From: JADCGM01 sp943370355
Lineage (GTDB): Bacteria > Pseudomonadota > Alphaproteobacteria > Sphingomonadales > Sphingomonadaceae
Length of the DNA stretch: 64,000 bases
NCBI GenBank assembly: GCA_943370355.1
Contig: CALRQP020000017.1
Span: forward strand, 8,187 to 72,186
Direction: 5' to 3'
Shown here: positions 17,161 to 25,633 of the stretch, in pieces
How positions within the stretch are numbered: the first letter of the stretch is position 1
Layout of the letters: every line of letters begins with the position of its first letter
Notes under the pieces: model-generated
What the model saw: only the letters and a program-made list of their open reading frames with translations
Told to the model about the DNA's origin: nothing
Databases searched by the model: none
Program-made: the position numbers and the translations under genes

Positions 17161-17634
17161 ATGTCAGCCCACACCCACCGCTACGCCCTCCGCCTCGACT
17201 GGACCGGCAATCTTGGGACCGGGACGAGTAACTACCGCGCCTACGCCCGCGACCATGTGCTGAGCGCGCCCGGTAAGCCCGACATCGCCGGATCATCCGA
17301 CCCCAATTTCCGCGGCGACGCTGCGCGGTGGAATCCCGAGGAATTGCTCGTCGCCTCGCTGAGTGCCTGTCACCAGCTCTGGTATCTGCATCTGTGCAGC
17401 ACGCACGGCATCGTCGTGACCGGTTACACTGACGACGCGGAAGGGGAGATGGCCGAGCAGGCGGATGGCGGCGGCGAGTTCACCTCTGTGACGCTGCACC
17501 CGCGCGTCACCATATCCGCAGGCGATCCCGACAAGGCGCGGGAGTTGCACCACGAAGCGCACCGGCTGTGCTTCATCGCGCGCTCGGTCAATTTTCCCGT
17601 GGGATGCGAGCCCACAATAGAGGTCAGGGCATGA
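17161..17634 (+). CDS. OsmC/Ohr-family peroxide-detoxifying protein
   Basis: A 157-residue protein with the OsmC fold. The first active-site Cys is in SLSACHQLWYLH (about residue 65) and the second in HEAHRLCFIARSVNFPV (about residue 138), the pair that reduces organic hydroperoxides with a dithiol reductant such as a lipoyl protein. The N-terminal HVLSAPGKPDIAGSSDP resembles the YhfA/OsmC subgroup rather than Ohr. Its stop overlaps the start of the following hydrolase gene by 4 bases (ATGA), suggesting a joint detoxification role. Confidence 0.88.
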   Translation: MSAHTHRYALRLDWTGNLGTGTSNYRAYARDHVLSAPGKPDIAGSSDPNFRGDAARWNPEELLVASLSACHQLWYLHLCSTHGIVVTGYTDDAEGEMAEQADGGGEFTSVTLHPRVTISAGDPDKARELHHEAHRLCFIARSVNFPVGCEPTIEVRA

Positions 17635-18521
17635 GCGAATGGAGCTGGGACCCCGATCCCGCATCGGGCATCACCAACCGCTGGGTCGAAGCGAATGGCC
17701 TGCGCTTCGAGGTGGCAGAAGCAGGCAGCGGCGACCGGCTCGCACTGCTCCTGCACGGTTGGCCCGAGCTCAATTTCTCGTGGCGGCACCAGATGCCGCT
17801 GCTTGCGGCGATGGGTTACCGGGTCTGGGCGCCCAACCAGCGCGGCTATGGCGCATCGAGCCGGCCCGAGGGCGTCGCCGCCTATTCAGTGGACAATCTC
17901 GTCGCCGACGCCGCTGCGCTGATCGATGAGAGCGGTGCGAGCGAGGTCACGCTGATCGGCCATGACTGGGGCGCCGCCGTCGCCTGGTTCTTCGCGATCC
18001 GGCAGGCGCGGCCGCTGGCGAAGCTCGTCATCCTCAACGTCCCGCACCCCGCCTGCATGGCGCGCGAGCTCAAGACGTGGAAGCAGCTCAGCAAGAGCTG
18101 GTACATCTTCTTCTTCCAGATCCCGCGCCTGCCCGAGTGGCTGCTGACCCGCGACGATGCCGCCGCGATCCGCCGCGCCTTCAAGGGCAGCGCGGTCAAC
18201 AAGGCCCGTTTCCCGCGCGCCGACCTCGAGGTCTACGCCAAATCGGCGCAGCGCCCCGGCGCGATGACGGCGATGCTCAACTGGTACCGCGCCGCGTTCC
18301 GGGGCGGCGTGGTGAAGGCGGATTACCCCGTCATCGAAACGCCCACGCTGCTGATCTGGGGCGAACAGGACGTGGCGCTCGACATCGCGACGCTGGACGG
18401 GACGGATAGGTTCGTGCGCGACCTGACGGTGCGGCGGCTGCCGGATGCGAGCCACTGGGTGCAGCAGGATGTGCCCGATGAGGTGAATGGGATTTTGGAA
18501 GGGTGGTTGGGGCGGGCGTGA
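17631..18521 (+). CDS. Alpha/beta hydrolase, epoxide-hydrolase-like
   Basis: A 296-residue alpha/beta hydrolase. The oxyanion motif LLHGWPELNFSW, the nucleophile-elbow GHDWGAAVAW with Asp (about residue 110) rather than Ser, and the late His in DASHWVQQD fit soluble epoxide hydrolases, which open epoxides to diols. A cap region with Tyr residues (about 150-215) is present. The start at 17631 overlaps the OsmC stop (ATGA); an in-frame ATG at 17568 would lie inside OsmC. Haloalkane dehalogenase is an alternative because the nucleophile is also Asp. Confidence 0.85.
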   Translation: MSEWSWDPDPASGITNRWVEANGLRFEVAEAGSGDRLALLLHGWPELNFSWRHQMPLLAAMGYRVWAPNQRGYGASSRPEGVAAYSVDNLVADAAALIDESGASEVTLIGHDWGAAVAWFFAIRQARPLAKLVILNVPHPACMARELKTWKQLSKSWYIFFFQIPRLPEWLLTRDDAAAIRRAFKGSAVNKARFPRADLEVYAKSAQRPGAMTAMLNWYRAAFRGGVVKADYPVIETPTLLIWGEQDVALDIATLDGTDRFVRDLTVRRLPDASHWVQQDVPDEVNGILEGWLGRA

Positions 18522-18880
18522 AAAGCTGCCGGTCGGCTTACGACTCCATTCCAGCCGTTCATCGACGAACTGTCGCTTCCTGAAAGCGGACTCTCCAAGC
18601 GGTGGGCATTTTGGCAGTAACGCGCCAATTGTTGGTCATTCGCGGCTCCGAGTTTGACTACCAAAAACAGACGGAATTCCGGGTATGGCGAGCCTCAGAG
18701 CCTACCTGCCGCTTACTTGCTGCGCGCGAACAGCGGCCGCCAGCCACCCCTGATGCATCTATCGCCCGCGCGGCCCGCGCCGCCTAAGCAACGGCTTATA
18801 CCACCGGCTGTAAGCACAGGTGCAATGGTGCGCTTAGGCCAGTGAGGCCAGTTTGAACTCCTCAACACAGGAGACCTGCC
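18522..18880. other. Non-coding stretch with an inverted repeat before a small secreted-protein gene
   Basis: No convincing gene was seen in these 359 bases. It includes the 8-bp perfect inverted repeat GCCTAAGC (18782-18789) and GCTTAGGC (18832-18839), separated by 42 bases. AGGAG at about 18869-18873 is the ribosome binding site of the next gene. The inverted repeat may be a bipartite operator, a terminator stem, or chance. GC content is lower here than in neighbouring genes. Confidence 0.5.
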
Positions 18881-19132
18881 ATGCGCACCACGACTATCTT
18901 CACTTCTGCAATGCTCGGCGTTGCCGTCATCGCCACACCCGCGCTTGCGGCACCGCCAGCTCAGCCGGCGCCGGTCAAGGCGAGCGCACCAATTATCACA
19001 AAGCCGGCCATGCGGGCGGCGCACCGACAAGAGGAATCCCGTCGTGATAAGGACCGGCACCATGAAGCGCGCGAGGCGGAAGAACGACGCGCCGACCGCG
19101 AAAATATGGCGGAGGATCGGGACAATGATTGA
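18881..19132 (+). CDS. Small secreted, highly charged protein
   Basis: An 83-residue protein with a clear signal peptide (TIFTSAMLGVAVIATPALA, cleavage after about residue 23). The mature part has a Pro/Ala linker and a tail of alternating Arg, Glu, Asp and His (RRDKDRHHEAREAEERR), probably a charged helix in the periplasm. A good AGGAG site precedes the ATG. The stop lies 8 bases inside the next gene, a cytochrome b561, so the two are coupled. No domain family is recognised; metal or cytochrome interaction is only a guess. Confidence 0.65.
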   Translation: MRTTTIFTSAMLGVAVIATPALAAPPAQPAPVKASAPIITKPAMRAAHRQEESRRDKDRHHEAREAEERRADRENMAEDRDND

Positions 19133-19742
19133 GGATGCAATCCACCGTCGCTGGGACCCGCTCGTCAAATTGACCCATTGGTCGATGGCCTTGGCGGTGC
19201 TCGCCAATGCTGTGTTCCTTGGCGAAGGGTCGGCGGGCCATATTTGGGTTGGCTATGGCCTTGCCGCGATCCTAGGCTTGCGCCTGCTCTGGGGGCTGAT
19301 CGGGCCGGCTGAAGCGCGGTTCAAGGCCTTCCCGCCCAGCCCTCGGCGGGCGCTGGCGCATATTCGAGAAATCGTGGCAGGCAAAACGACCCCGCATCGC
19401 TCGCACAACCCACTCGGTGCATTGATGGTCTATGCGATCTGGGCGACGCTCGCGGTGATCATCGCGACCGGCATCGCCATGGCGGGGCTGCCTACAATGT
19501 CCCCATCGGCACCCGCAATCTATGCCGTCGCCGCCGCGTCCACGAAAGCAAGCGACGAGGCCGACGAGACCTTCGAAGCAAGCGAGGGTGGCGAAGGCGC
19601 GGAGAGCCCGGTTGGCGAGTTTCATGAAGCCGCCGTCAACCTGCTCTATGCACTCATCCTGTTGCATGTCGCAGGCGTCGTGTTCGAAAGCCGACGGCAG
19701 CGGCGCAACCTCGCGCTGGCGATGCTGCCCGGTCGGGAGTAG
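19125..19742 (+). CDS. Cytochrome b561-family membrane protein
   Basis: A 205-residue four-helix integral membrane protein of the prokaryotic cytochrome b561 family. The starts of the haem-binding helices are visible: WDPLVKLTHWSMALAVLANAV with a His, and AAVNLLYALILLHVAGVVFESRR with the paired His, so two b haems could carry electrons across the membrane. Between them is a low-complexity acidic loop (DEADETFEASEGGEGAES). The ATG at 19125 gives the expected start; the open frame extends upstream only through another gene. Quinol-to-periplasm electron transfer is the likely role. Confidence 0.83.
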   Translation: MIEDAIHRRWDPLVKLTHWSMALAVLANAVFLGEGSAGHIWVGYGLAAILGLRLLWGLIGPAEARFKAFPPSPRRALAHIREIVAGKTTPHRSHNPLGALMVYAIWATLAVIIATGIAMAGLPTMSPSAPAIYAVAAASTKASDEADETFEASEGGEGAESPVGEFHEAAVNLLYALILLHVAGVVFESRRQRRNLALAMLPGRE

Positions 19743-19750
19743 CTTGCCGC

Positions 19751-20284
19751 ATGGTCCGCGCGCGCCAAGCTCGACTGCACCGCAAGGCCACCGTGATGAC
19801 AATCGTGGTGGCCTTGCAGGCGCTTGCCGCGATGGTGTTCCTTGCCGACTTCGCTGGCGATGTGGTGGCTGAAGGGATGTCAGGCCATTTGTTCGCGGAA
19901 GGCGCGGCCGCAGTCGCGCTGATCGTCGCGGTTGGCGTCGGCGCGCTGCAAGTGCGCAGGTTAATCGATCAGGCGCGGCAGGACGATCTGGCGGTTGCCC
20001 TGTCGCGACAGGCGGTCGCCGAGTTGATCGAGCGCAACTTCACCGAATGGCACCTTACCGCCGCCGAAGCCGATGTCGCGCTGTTCGCGATCAAGGGCGC
20101 TGACGTTACCGAGATTGCGAATTTGCGCGGTGCCGCGCCGGGCACGGTGCGCGCACAGCTGACGCGGGTCTATGCCAAGGCGGGGGTCGGTAGCCAATCA
20201 GCATTGATCGCGCTGTTCCTCGACGATCTGATCGACCCGGCGATGCTCACCACACGCAAGGCACCCGCCGATGCGGCCGCGTAG
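19751..20284 (+). CDS. Membrane-anchored LuxR-type regulator
   Basis: A 177-residue protein with two hydrophobic segments in its first 65 residues (about 17-36 and 45-65) and a C-terminal GerE/LuxR helix-turn-helix: LTAAEADVALFAIKGADVTEIANLRGAAPGTVRAQL, close to the LTxREx...EIAxxLxxSxxTVKxHL pattern. The HTH would face the cytoplasm. An alternative ATG lies at 19796. It follows the cytochrome gene by 8 bases. The arrangement suggests a membrane redox or envelope sensor with its own regulator, but the signal is unknown. Confidence 0.75.
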   Translation: MVRARQARLHRKATVMTIVVALQALAAMVFLADFAGDVVAEGMSGHLFAEGAAAVALIVAVGVGALQVRRLIDQARQDDLAVALSRQAVAELIERNFTEWHLTAAEADVALFAIKGADVTEIANLRGAAPGTVRAQLTRVYAKAGVGSQSALIALFLDDLIDPAMLTTRKAPADAAA

Positions 20285-20637
20285 AGAAGGCATCGAGTTC
20301 CGCGTATCGGCTGGCTGCGCGCTGCGATACTCGGGGTCGCGGTGCGGTGGCGCAGCGCAACGGCCTGACCGCAAGTCACAGTGTCAACGGCAACTCCGGA
20401 ACGGCCAGCCATCCCTCCCGACTGCTTCCGACTGCTTTTACCTGACTTGCTAGACCCACCGCTTGCGGGTCACTCTAGGCCGTTACTACGATTGCGATAG
20501 CTGCCAGACCGTTATCCACCCACAACAAGACATTCCGGCAGCACGTTCGCCTTAACCCCATTCCTTACCAAAGCGTTCACCGTTGTGGGCCATTCAGGAA
20601 GCTGAACATATACCCGCCGCCGCAACGAACGGCAGGT
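20285..20637. other. Non-coding stretch before the histidine kinase gene
   Basis: These 353 bases contain no credible coding region. GC is lower than in flanking genes, in particular at 20440-20600, and several short inverted repeats such as ACCC (20455) with GGGT are visible but weak. The segment probably carries the promoter of the following kinase gene and perhaps the end of the upstream transcript. I could not find a clear -35/-10 pair, tRNA or riboswitch. Confidence 0.45.
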
Positions 20638-21351
20638 GTGTGGCGTATGGCGGAGTCGGCTTTGCTCGAATCGGAACGGATCCGGACGCTGGAGCGGCAT
20701 GTCGCGGAGTTGCGCGCCGTGGTCGGGCAGCAGGAGGCGCTGCTCGCCCAGCGCGCCGCGCTGCTCGATGAGGTCAACCACCGCGCCAAGAACAATCTGC
20801 AGCTCGCGATTGCCATGCTCGACATGCAGGCGCGCGGCCATGACGATGCGCGCGTGTCGGATGCGCTCGGCGATGCGATCCGGCGGCTGGGGCAGCTCGC
20901 GCGGGTGCATGAGATGCTCTACCGCCATGCAACCGACGCGCAGACCGTCGATGTCGCCGCCTATCTCGGCGAACTGTGCGCGACACTGCAGGCAGCGAAC
21001 GACCATCGCGGGCTGCACATTTTCGCCGACTGCGCGCCGCTGACGCTCGACTCGGGACGCGCGATCAGCCTTGCGCTGATTGCCGGCGAGGCGGTCATCA
21101 ACGCAATCAAACATGCGTTCCCGGACGGGCGCGACGGCCAGATCGGCGTGACACTGGCGCGGGCCGGCGCGGGCTGGCGGCTGACTGTCGCCGACGATGG
21201 CGTCGGCGCGCCGCCCGCGCCCAATCCAGCCGAACCCGGCAAAGGCTCGCGCGGCATGCGCCTGATGCGCGCGCTGGCGCGCACGGTGGGCGGGACGGTG
21301 GCGATGGAGGGTGGCAGCGGGACCTGTGTGATCGTCGACTTCAAGGTTTGA
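20638..21351 (+). CDS. Soluble HisKA_2 / HWE-type sensor histidine kinase without a sensor domain
   Basis: A 237-residue protein with an N-terminal coiled coil (SERIRTLERHVAELRAVVGQQEAL), the phospho-acceptor His in DEVNHRAKNNLQLAIAML (HisKA_2 box) and a HATPase domain with NAIKHAF, ADDGVG and GSRGMRLM glycine-rich segments. No membrane segment, PAS or receiver domain is present. In alphaproteobacteria kinases of this type often feed the PhyR-NepR-EcfG general stress pathway; an EcfG-type promoter occurs elsewhere in the window, but a link is inference. The GTG at 20638 or the ATG at 20647 may be used. Confidence 0.82.
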   Translation: MWRMAESALLESERIRTLERHVAELRAVVGQQEALLAQRAALLDEVNHRAKNNLQLAIAMLDMQARGHDDARVSDALGDAIRRLGQLARVHEMLYRHATDAQTVDVAAYLGELCATLQAANDHRGLHIFADCAPLTLDSGRAISLALIAGEAVINAIKHAFPDGRDGQIGVTLARAGAGWRLTVADDGVGAPPAPNPAEPGKGSRGMRLMRALARTVGGTVAMEGGSGTCVIVDFKV

Positions 21352-21382
21352 CGCGCGGCAGGCAGAGCGCGACACTGCGCGC

Positions 21383-22255
21383 ATGAAACAGCTCCTGCCC
21401 CTTTCGCTGCTGCTGCTCGCGGCGGCCGCGCCCAAGCCACTCGGAACGCAGGGCGTTCTCGACGCCACGCAAGCCAGCGACTGGCGGCAGCTCGACCCTG
21501 AGAACACGCTCTACATGGAGACGCCGACCGGGCGCGTCGTCATCGAGCTTGCCCCGGATTTCGCGCCCAATCATGCCGCCAATATCCGCACGCTGGCGCG
21601 CGAACATTGGTTCGACGGCATTTCGATCAACCGGGTGCAGGAAAATTACGTCACGCAGTGGGGCGACGCGACCGAGAAGAAGCCGATGGGATCGGCCAAG
21701 TCGGCGCTGAAGGGCGAGATCACGCGGCCCGCCAAGGGGCTGAATTTTGCCCGGCTGCCGGCCCGCGACGCCTATGCGACCAAGGTCGGCTTTGTCGGCG
21801 GCTTCCCGGTCGCCGAAGGCGGCGGGCAGGCTTGGCTCACACATTGCTATGCAGCGGTCGGCGTTGGGCGCGGCGAGGGGATCGACAGCGGCTCGGGCGC
21901 GGAGCTTTACGCGGTGACCGGTCAGGCCCCGCGCCATCTCGACCGCAACATCACTGTTGTCGGCCGCGTCATCCAAGGCATGGAGAGCCTGACCGCCCTG
22001 GCGCGCGGCACCGGGCCGCTCGGCTTCTACGAGAAGGAGTCGGAGCGCGTGCCGATCAGGTCGGTCCGTGTCGCCGCCGATGTGCCCGAGGCCGAGCGCA
22101 CGCATATCGAGCTGCTGCGCACCGATACGACGGCATGGAAAGCCTATGTCGACGTTCGCTCGCACCGCAGTCGCGACGGCTTCTTCGTGACCGACGCGGG
22201 TGCCATCGACCTGTGCAATATACGGGTGCCGGTGCGGGCGGTGAAAACGCCATAA
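21383..22255 (+). CDS. Secreted cyclophilin-type peptidyl-prolyl isomerase
   Basis: A 290-residue protein with a signal peptide (MKQLLPLSLLLLAAAAP, cleavage about residue 19). The cyclophilin barrel follows: TPTGRVVIELAPDFAPNHAANIRTLAREHWFDGISINRVQENYVTQWGD. Compared with short cyclophilins it has extra loops (about 90-150) and a C-terminal extension, as in the larger periplasmic PPIases of sphingomonads. It should speed prolyl cis-trans isomerisation in the envelope. The active-site Arg/Phe pattern of PpiA is only partly conserved, so activity is not certain. Confidence 0.82.
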   Translation: MKQLLPLSLLLLAAAAPKPLGTQGVLDATQASDWRQLDPENTLYMETPTGRVVIELAPDFAPNHAANIRTLAREHWFDGISINRVQENYVTQWGDATEKKPMGSAKSALKGEITRPAKGLNFARLPARDAYATKVGFVGGFPVAEGGGQAWLTHCYAAVGVGRGEGIDSGSGAELYAVTGQAPRHLDRNITVVGRVIQGMESLTALARGTGPLGFYEKESERVPIRSVRVAADVPEAERTHIELLRTDTTAWKAYVDVRSHRSRDGFFVTDAGAIDLCNIRVPVRAVKTP

Positions 22256-22269
22256 GCGGCGGGGATTTT

Positions 22270-22390
22270 CACCCCCACCCGCTCAGCTTCGCTGAGTCGC
22301 CTCCCCCCTCAAGGGGGAGGGAAATATCGCTCCTCCTCCCCCTTGAGGGGGGGGAGGCGAGTCGGCTCCAGCCGACCGGGAGGGGGTGAC
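22270..22390. repeat. Inverted pair of two-hairpin intergenic repeats
   Basis: A reverse unit (22270-22321: CACCCCCACC tail, stem GCTCAGC/GCTGAGT, C-rich stem) faces a forward unit (22331-22390: CCTCCCCCTTGAGGGG, GGCGA, stem GTCGGCT/AGCCGAC, tail CGGGAGGGGGTGA). The spacer of nine bases is AT-rich. The conserved parts of the two units match the family at 16934, 44798 and 61461, whereas the second stem differs in sequence but not in position, which is a sign of selection for structure. Confidence 0.85.
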
Positions 22391-22411
22391 ACGACATTTG
22401 AGGGGATGCTC

Positions 22412-23584
22412 ATGGCCGAAGCCTTTATCGTCGCAGCTGCACGTACTGCCGGAGGCCGCCGGGGCGGGCGGTTGCGCGACTGGCACCCGGCAGACCTCGC
22501 CGCCACCGTGCTCGACTCGCTCGTCGAACGCACCGGCATCGACCCCGTGGCGATCGACGATGTGATCATGGGCTGTGTCGGCCAGGCCGGCGAGCAGGCC
22601 AACAATGTCGCGCGCGGCGCGGTGCTCGCCTCGAAGCTGCCCGAAAGCGTGCCGGCGACATCGGTCGACCGCCAGTGCGGGTCCTCGCAGCAGGCGCTGC
22701 AGTTCGCGGCGCAGGCGATCATGTCGGGCATGCAGGACGTCGTGATCGCCGCCGGTGTCGAGAGCATGACACGCGTGCCGATGGGCATGCCGGTGCGGCT
22801 CCCCTACGACGCTGGCATGGGCAAGCCGATGAGCCCGGCGCAGCAGTCGCGCTACCCCGGCGTGACGTTCAGCCAGTTCGCGGGGGCCGAGAAGATCGCG
22901 GCCAAGCACGGACTGTCGAAGGACGATCTCGACGCCTATGGCTTCGAGAGCCAGCGCCGCGCCGCTGCCGCGACGAAGGCGGGCGCGTTCGCGAACGAGA
23001 TCGTGCCCGTCGCGGTGACGACGCATGAAGGTGTCGCCGAGATGCACACCGTCGATGAAGGCATCCGTTTCGATGCGACGCTCGAAGGCATTCGCGGCGT
23101 CAAGCTGATCAGCGAGGGCGGGCGGCTGACCGCTGCGACCTCCTCGCAGATCTGCGATGGCGCGTCGGGCGTCATGGTGGTCAGCGCGCAGGCACTGAAG
23201 ACCTATGGCCTGACCCCGCTCGCCCGGGTCCATCATGCCAGCGTGTTCGGCGAGGACCCGGTGATCATGCTGGAGGCACCGATCAACGCGACGCGCCGCG
23301 CGCTCGCCAAGGCCGGCATGTCGATCGACGACATCGACCTTTACGAAGTCAACGAAGCCTTCGCGAGTGTGCCGATGGCGTGGCTCAAGGAGCTGGGTGC
23401 CGATCCGGCGAAGCTGAATGTCAATGGCGGAGCGATTGCGCTCGGCCATCCGCTCGGCGCGTCGGGTACCAAGCTGATGACGACACTGATCAACGCGCTC
23501 GGTGCGCGCGGCAAGCGCTACGGATTGCAAACGATGTGCGAGGGCGGCGGGCTCGCCAACGTCACGATCATCGAGAGGCTGTAG
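22412..23584 (+). CDS. Acetyl-CoA acetyltransferase (thiolase)
   Basis: A 390-residue thiolase of the typical length. Nucleophile Cys89 is in SVDRQCGSSQQAL, the His in NGGAIALGHPLGASG (about residue 346) and the second catalytic Cys in MCEGGGLAN (about 377). The enzyme removes or condenses acetyl-CoA units in fatty acid breakdown or beta-ketoacyl-CoA metabolism. AGGGG (22401-22405) places the start at the ATG at 22412 rather than at 22406. It is followed 2 bases later by an enoyl-CoA hydratase gene, giving a beta-oxidation pair. Confidence 0.95.
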   Translation: MAEAFIVAAARTAGGRRGGRLRDWHPADLAATVLDSLVERTGIDPVAIDDVIMGCVGQAGEQANNVARGAVLASKLPESVPATSVDRQCGSSQQALQFAAQAIMSGMQDVVIAAGVESMTRVPMGMPVRLPYDAGMGKPMSPAQQSRYPGVTFSQFAGAEKIAAKHGLSKDDLDAYGFESQRRAAAATKAGAFANEIVPVAVTTHEGVAEMHTVDEGIRFDATLEGIRGVKLISEGGRLTAATSSQICDGASGVMVVSAQALKTYGLTPLARVHHASVFGEDPVIMLEAPINATRRALAKAGMSIDDIDLYEVNEAFASVPMAWLKELGADPAKLNVNGGAIALGHPLGASGTKLMTTLINALGARGKRYGLQTMCEGGGLANVTIIERL

Positions 23585-23586
23585 GC

Positions 23587-24498
23587 ATGGCGTTCAACAC
23601 CATCCTCTACGATGTCGCCAACGGCATCCTGACGATCACCCTCAACCGGCCCGAGAAGCTTAATGCCTTCACCGGGGAGATGGCGCTCGAGCTCATCGCC
23701 GCCTTCGATCAGTCCGATGCCGACGACAGCGTCCGCGCCGTCGTGGTGACGGGGGCGGGCCGTGCCTTCTGTGCCGGTGCGGACCTTTCCGGCGGTGCGG
23801 CGACCTTCGACTATGACAACCGCAGCGACCGGCCCGACAAGGCGGCGGGCGGCTCGCCGATCCGCGACGACGGCAGCATCGACTATAGCCACCCCAATGT
23901 CCGCGACAGCGGCGGCCGGGTAACGCTGCGCATCTTCGAAAGCCTGAAACCTGTCATTGCGGCGGTGAACGGCCCGGCGGTCGGCATCGGCGTGACCATG
24001 CAGCTCGCGATGGACATGCGGCTTGCGAGCGACGCTGCACGCTTCGGCTTCGTGTTCGCGCGGCGCGGCATCGTGCCCGAGGCCGCGTCGAGCTGGTTCC
24101 TGCCGAAGCTCGTCGGCGTCAGCCAGGCGCTCGAATGGTGCTACACCGGCCGCATCTTCGGTGCCGAAGAAGCGCATGCGGGCGGGCTTGTGCGCTCGGT
24201 CCACGTGCCGGACGACCTGCTGCCGGCAGCCTATGCCTTGGCACGCGAGATCGCCGACAACACAGCACCCGTCTCGGTCGCACTGACCCGGCAGATGATC
24301 TGGCGCATGGCCGGGGCCGATCACCCGATGGCCGCGCACCGCGTCGACAGCCGCGCGATCTACGCCCGCGGCCGCACCGCCGACGCCAAGGAAGGCGTGA
24401 TGTCCTTCCTCGAAAAACGGCCTGCCGCCTATCCGAACAAGGTCTCGTCGGACATGCCCGACTTCTTCCCCTGGTGGGATGAACAGACCTACCGATAG
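23587..24498 (+). CDS. Enoyl-CoA hydratase/isomerase family protein
   Basis: A 303-residue crotonase-fold protein. Two oxyanion-hole segments are seen: VTGAGRAFCAGADLSGG near 60 and the Gly-rich VNGPAVGIGVTMQLAMDMRLASD near 140. FVFARRGIVPEAASSWFLPKLVG bears the usual catalytic Glu position. A stretch of about 35 residues (about 75-110, with YDNRSDRPDK) makes it longer than standard 260-residue members. It may hydrate 2-enoyl-CoA in beta-oxidation; a different crotonase reaction is possible. The gene lies directly after thiolase. Confidence 0.9.
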   Translation: MAFNTILYDVANGILTITLNRPEKLNAFTGEMALELIAAFDQSDADDSVRAVVVTGAGRAFCAGADLSGGAATFDYDNRSDRPDKAAGGSPIRDDGSIDYSHPNVRDSGGRVTLRIFESLKPVIAAVNGPAVGIGVTMQLAMDMRLASDAARFGFVFARRGIVPEAASSWFLPKLVGVSQALEWCYTGRIFGAEEAHAGGLVRSVHVPDDLLPAAYALAREIADNTAPVSVALTRQMIWRMAGADHPMAAHRVDSRAIYARGRTADAKEGVMSFLEKRPAAYPNKVSSDMPDFFPWWDEQTYR

Positions 24499-24559
24499 CA
24501 GCGGAAAATCGCCGGGTTCGAGGCTTTCGCCTGCGGGACAGGTGGTCTAAGTGGGGCGC

Positions 24560-25633
24560 ATGACCAAGACCCTGCTCCTTCTGCCCGGCGACGGGATCGG
24601 CCCTGAAGTCACCGCGCAGTCGCGGCGAGTGGTGGATTGGCTCAATGCCCATGCCGCGCTCGATGTGGTCATGGAGGAAGCGCTGTTCGGCGGCGCGGCG
24701 ATCGACGCGACCGGCAGTCCGCTGGAAGACGCGACACTGGCGCGGGCGAAGTCCGTCGATGCGGTGCTGATGGGCGCGGTCGGCGGGCCGCAATGGGCGA
24801 AGCAGAGTTACGACAAGCGGCCCGAAGCCGGGCTGTTGTCACTGCGCGCCGGGATGGGCGTGTTCGCCAATCTGCGGCCGGCGATCTGTTTTCCGGCGCT
24901 CGCCGATGCATCGAGTCTGAAGCGCGAATTTGTCGAAGGGCTCGACATACTCTTCGTTCGCGAACTTACCGGCGGTGTCTATTTCGGCGAGCCGCGCGGC
25001 ATCGAAGACCTCGGCGATGGCAATCGGCGCGGCGTCAACACGCAGGTCTATACCTCCAGCGAAATCCGCCGCGTCGCGCGTGTGGCGTTTGAACTGGCGC
25101 GCGGGCGATCGAACCGGGTGTGTTCGGCGGAGAAGTCGAACGTCATGGAATCGGGGCTGCTGTGGCGCGAGGAGGTGCAGGCGCTGCATGACGCCGAATA
25201 TGCCGACGTCGAACTCAGCCACATGCTCGCCGACAATACGGCGATGCAGCTCGTAAAATACCCCAAGCAGTTCGATGTGATCGTCACCGATAATCTGTTC
25301 GGCGACATTTTGAGCGACGAAGCGGGGATGCTGACGGGCTCGCTCGGCATGCTGCCGTCGGCGGCGCTAGGCGAGGCGGGACGGCCAGGGCTGTATGAGC
25401 CGATTCATGGCTCGGCACCGGACATCGCCGGGCGTGGGGTCGCCAATCCCTGCGCTTCGATCCTGAGCCTCGCCATGGCGCTGCGCCATTCGCTTGGCCG
25501 TGCCGATCTGGCGGATCGTGTTGAAGATGCCGTGTCGGGCGCGCTCGACGATGGACTGCGCACCGGCGATTTGGGCGGCAGCGCGACGACCGTGGAGATG
25601 GGCGACGCCATCATCGCCCGGCTGGCGGGATGA
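24560..25633 (+). CDS. leuB: 3-isopropylmalate dehydrogenase
   Basis: A 357-residue NAD-dependent beta-decarboxylating dehydrogenase that converts 3-isopropylmalate to 2-oxoisocaproate in leucine synthesis. Motifs include LLLPGDGIGPEV, the substrate-binding LRAGMGVFANLRP, EKSNVMESGLLW, the metal-site DNLFGDILSDEAGMLTGSLGMLPSA and the NAD-binding LYEPIHGSAPDIAGRGVANP. The ATG at 24560 is preferred to an in-frame GTG at 24551. It overlaps the next gene by 4 bases. leuCD are not in the window. Confidence 0.95.
   Translation: MTKTLLLLPGDGIGPEVTAQSRRVVDWLNAHAALDVVMEEALFGGAAIDATGSPLEDATLARAKSVDAVLMGAVGGPQWAKQSYDKRPEAGLLSLRAGMGVFANLRPAICFPALADASSLKREFVEGLDILFVRELTGGVYFGEPRGIEDLGDGNRRGVNTQVYTSSEIRRVARVAFELARGRSNRVCSAEKSNVMESGLLWREEVQALHDAEYADVELSHMLADNTAMQLVKYPKQFDVIVTDNLFGDILSDEAGMLTGSLGMLPSAALGEAGRPGLYEPIHGSAPDIAGRGVANPCASILSLAMALRHSLGRADLADRVEDAVSGALDDGLRTGDLGGSATTVEMGDAIIARLAG

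Noticed and set aside
18782..18839. Integron attC site
   Set aside because: The arms resemble attC ends but lack the AAC/GTT core, and no integrase is seen.
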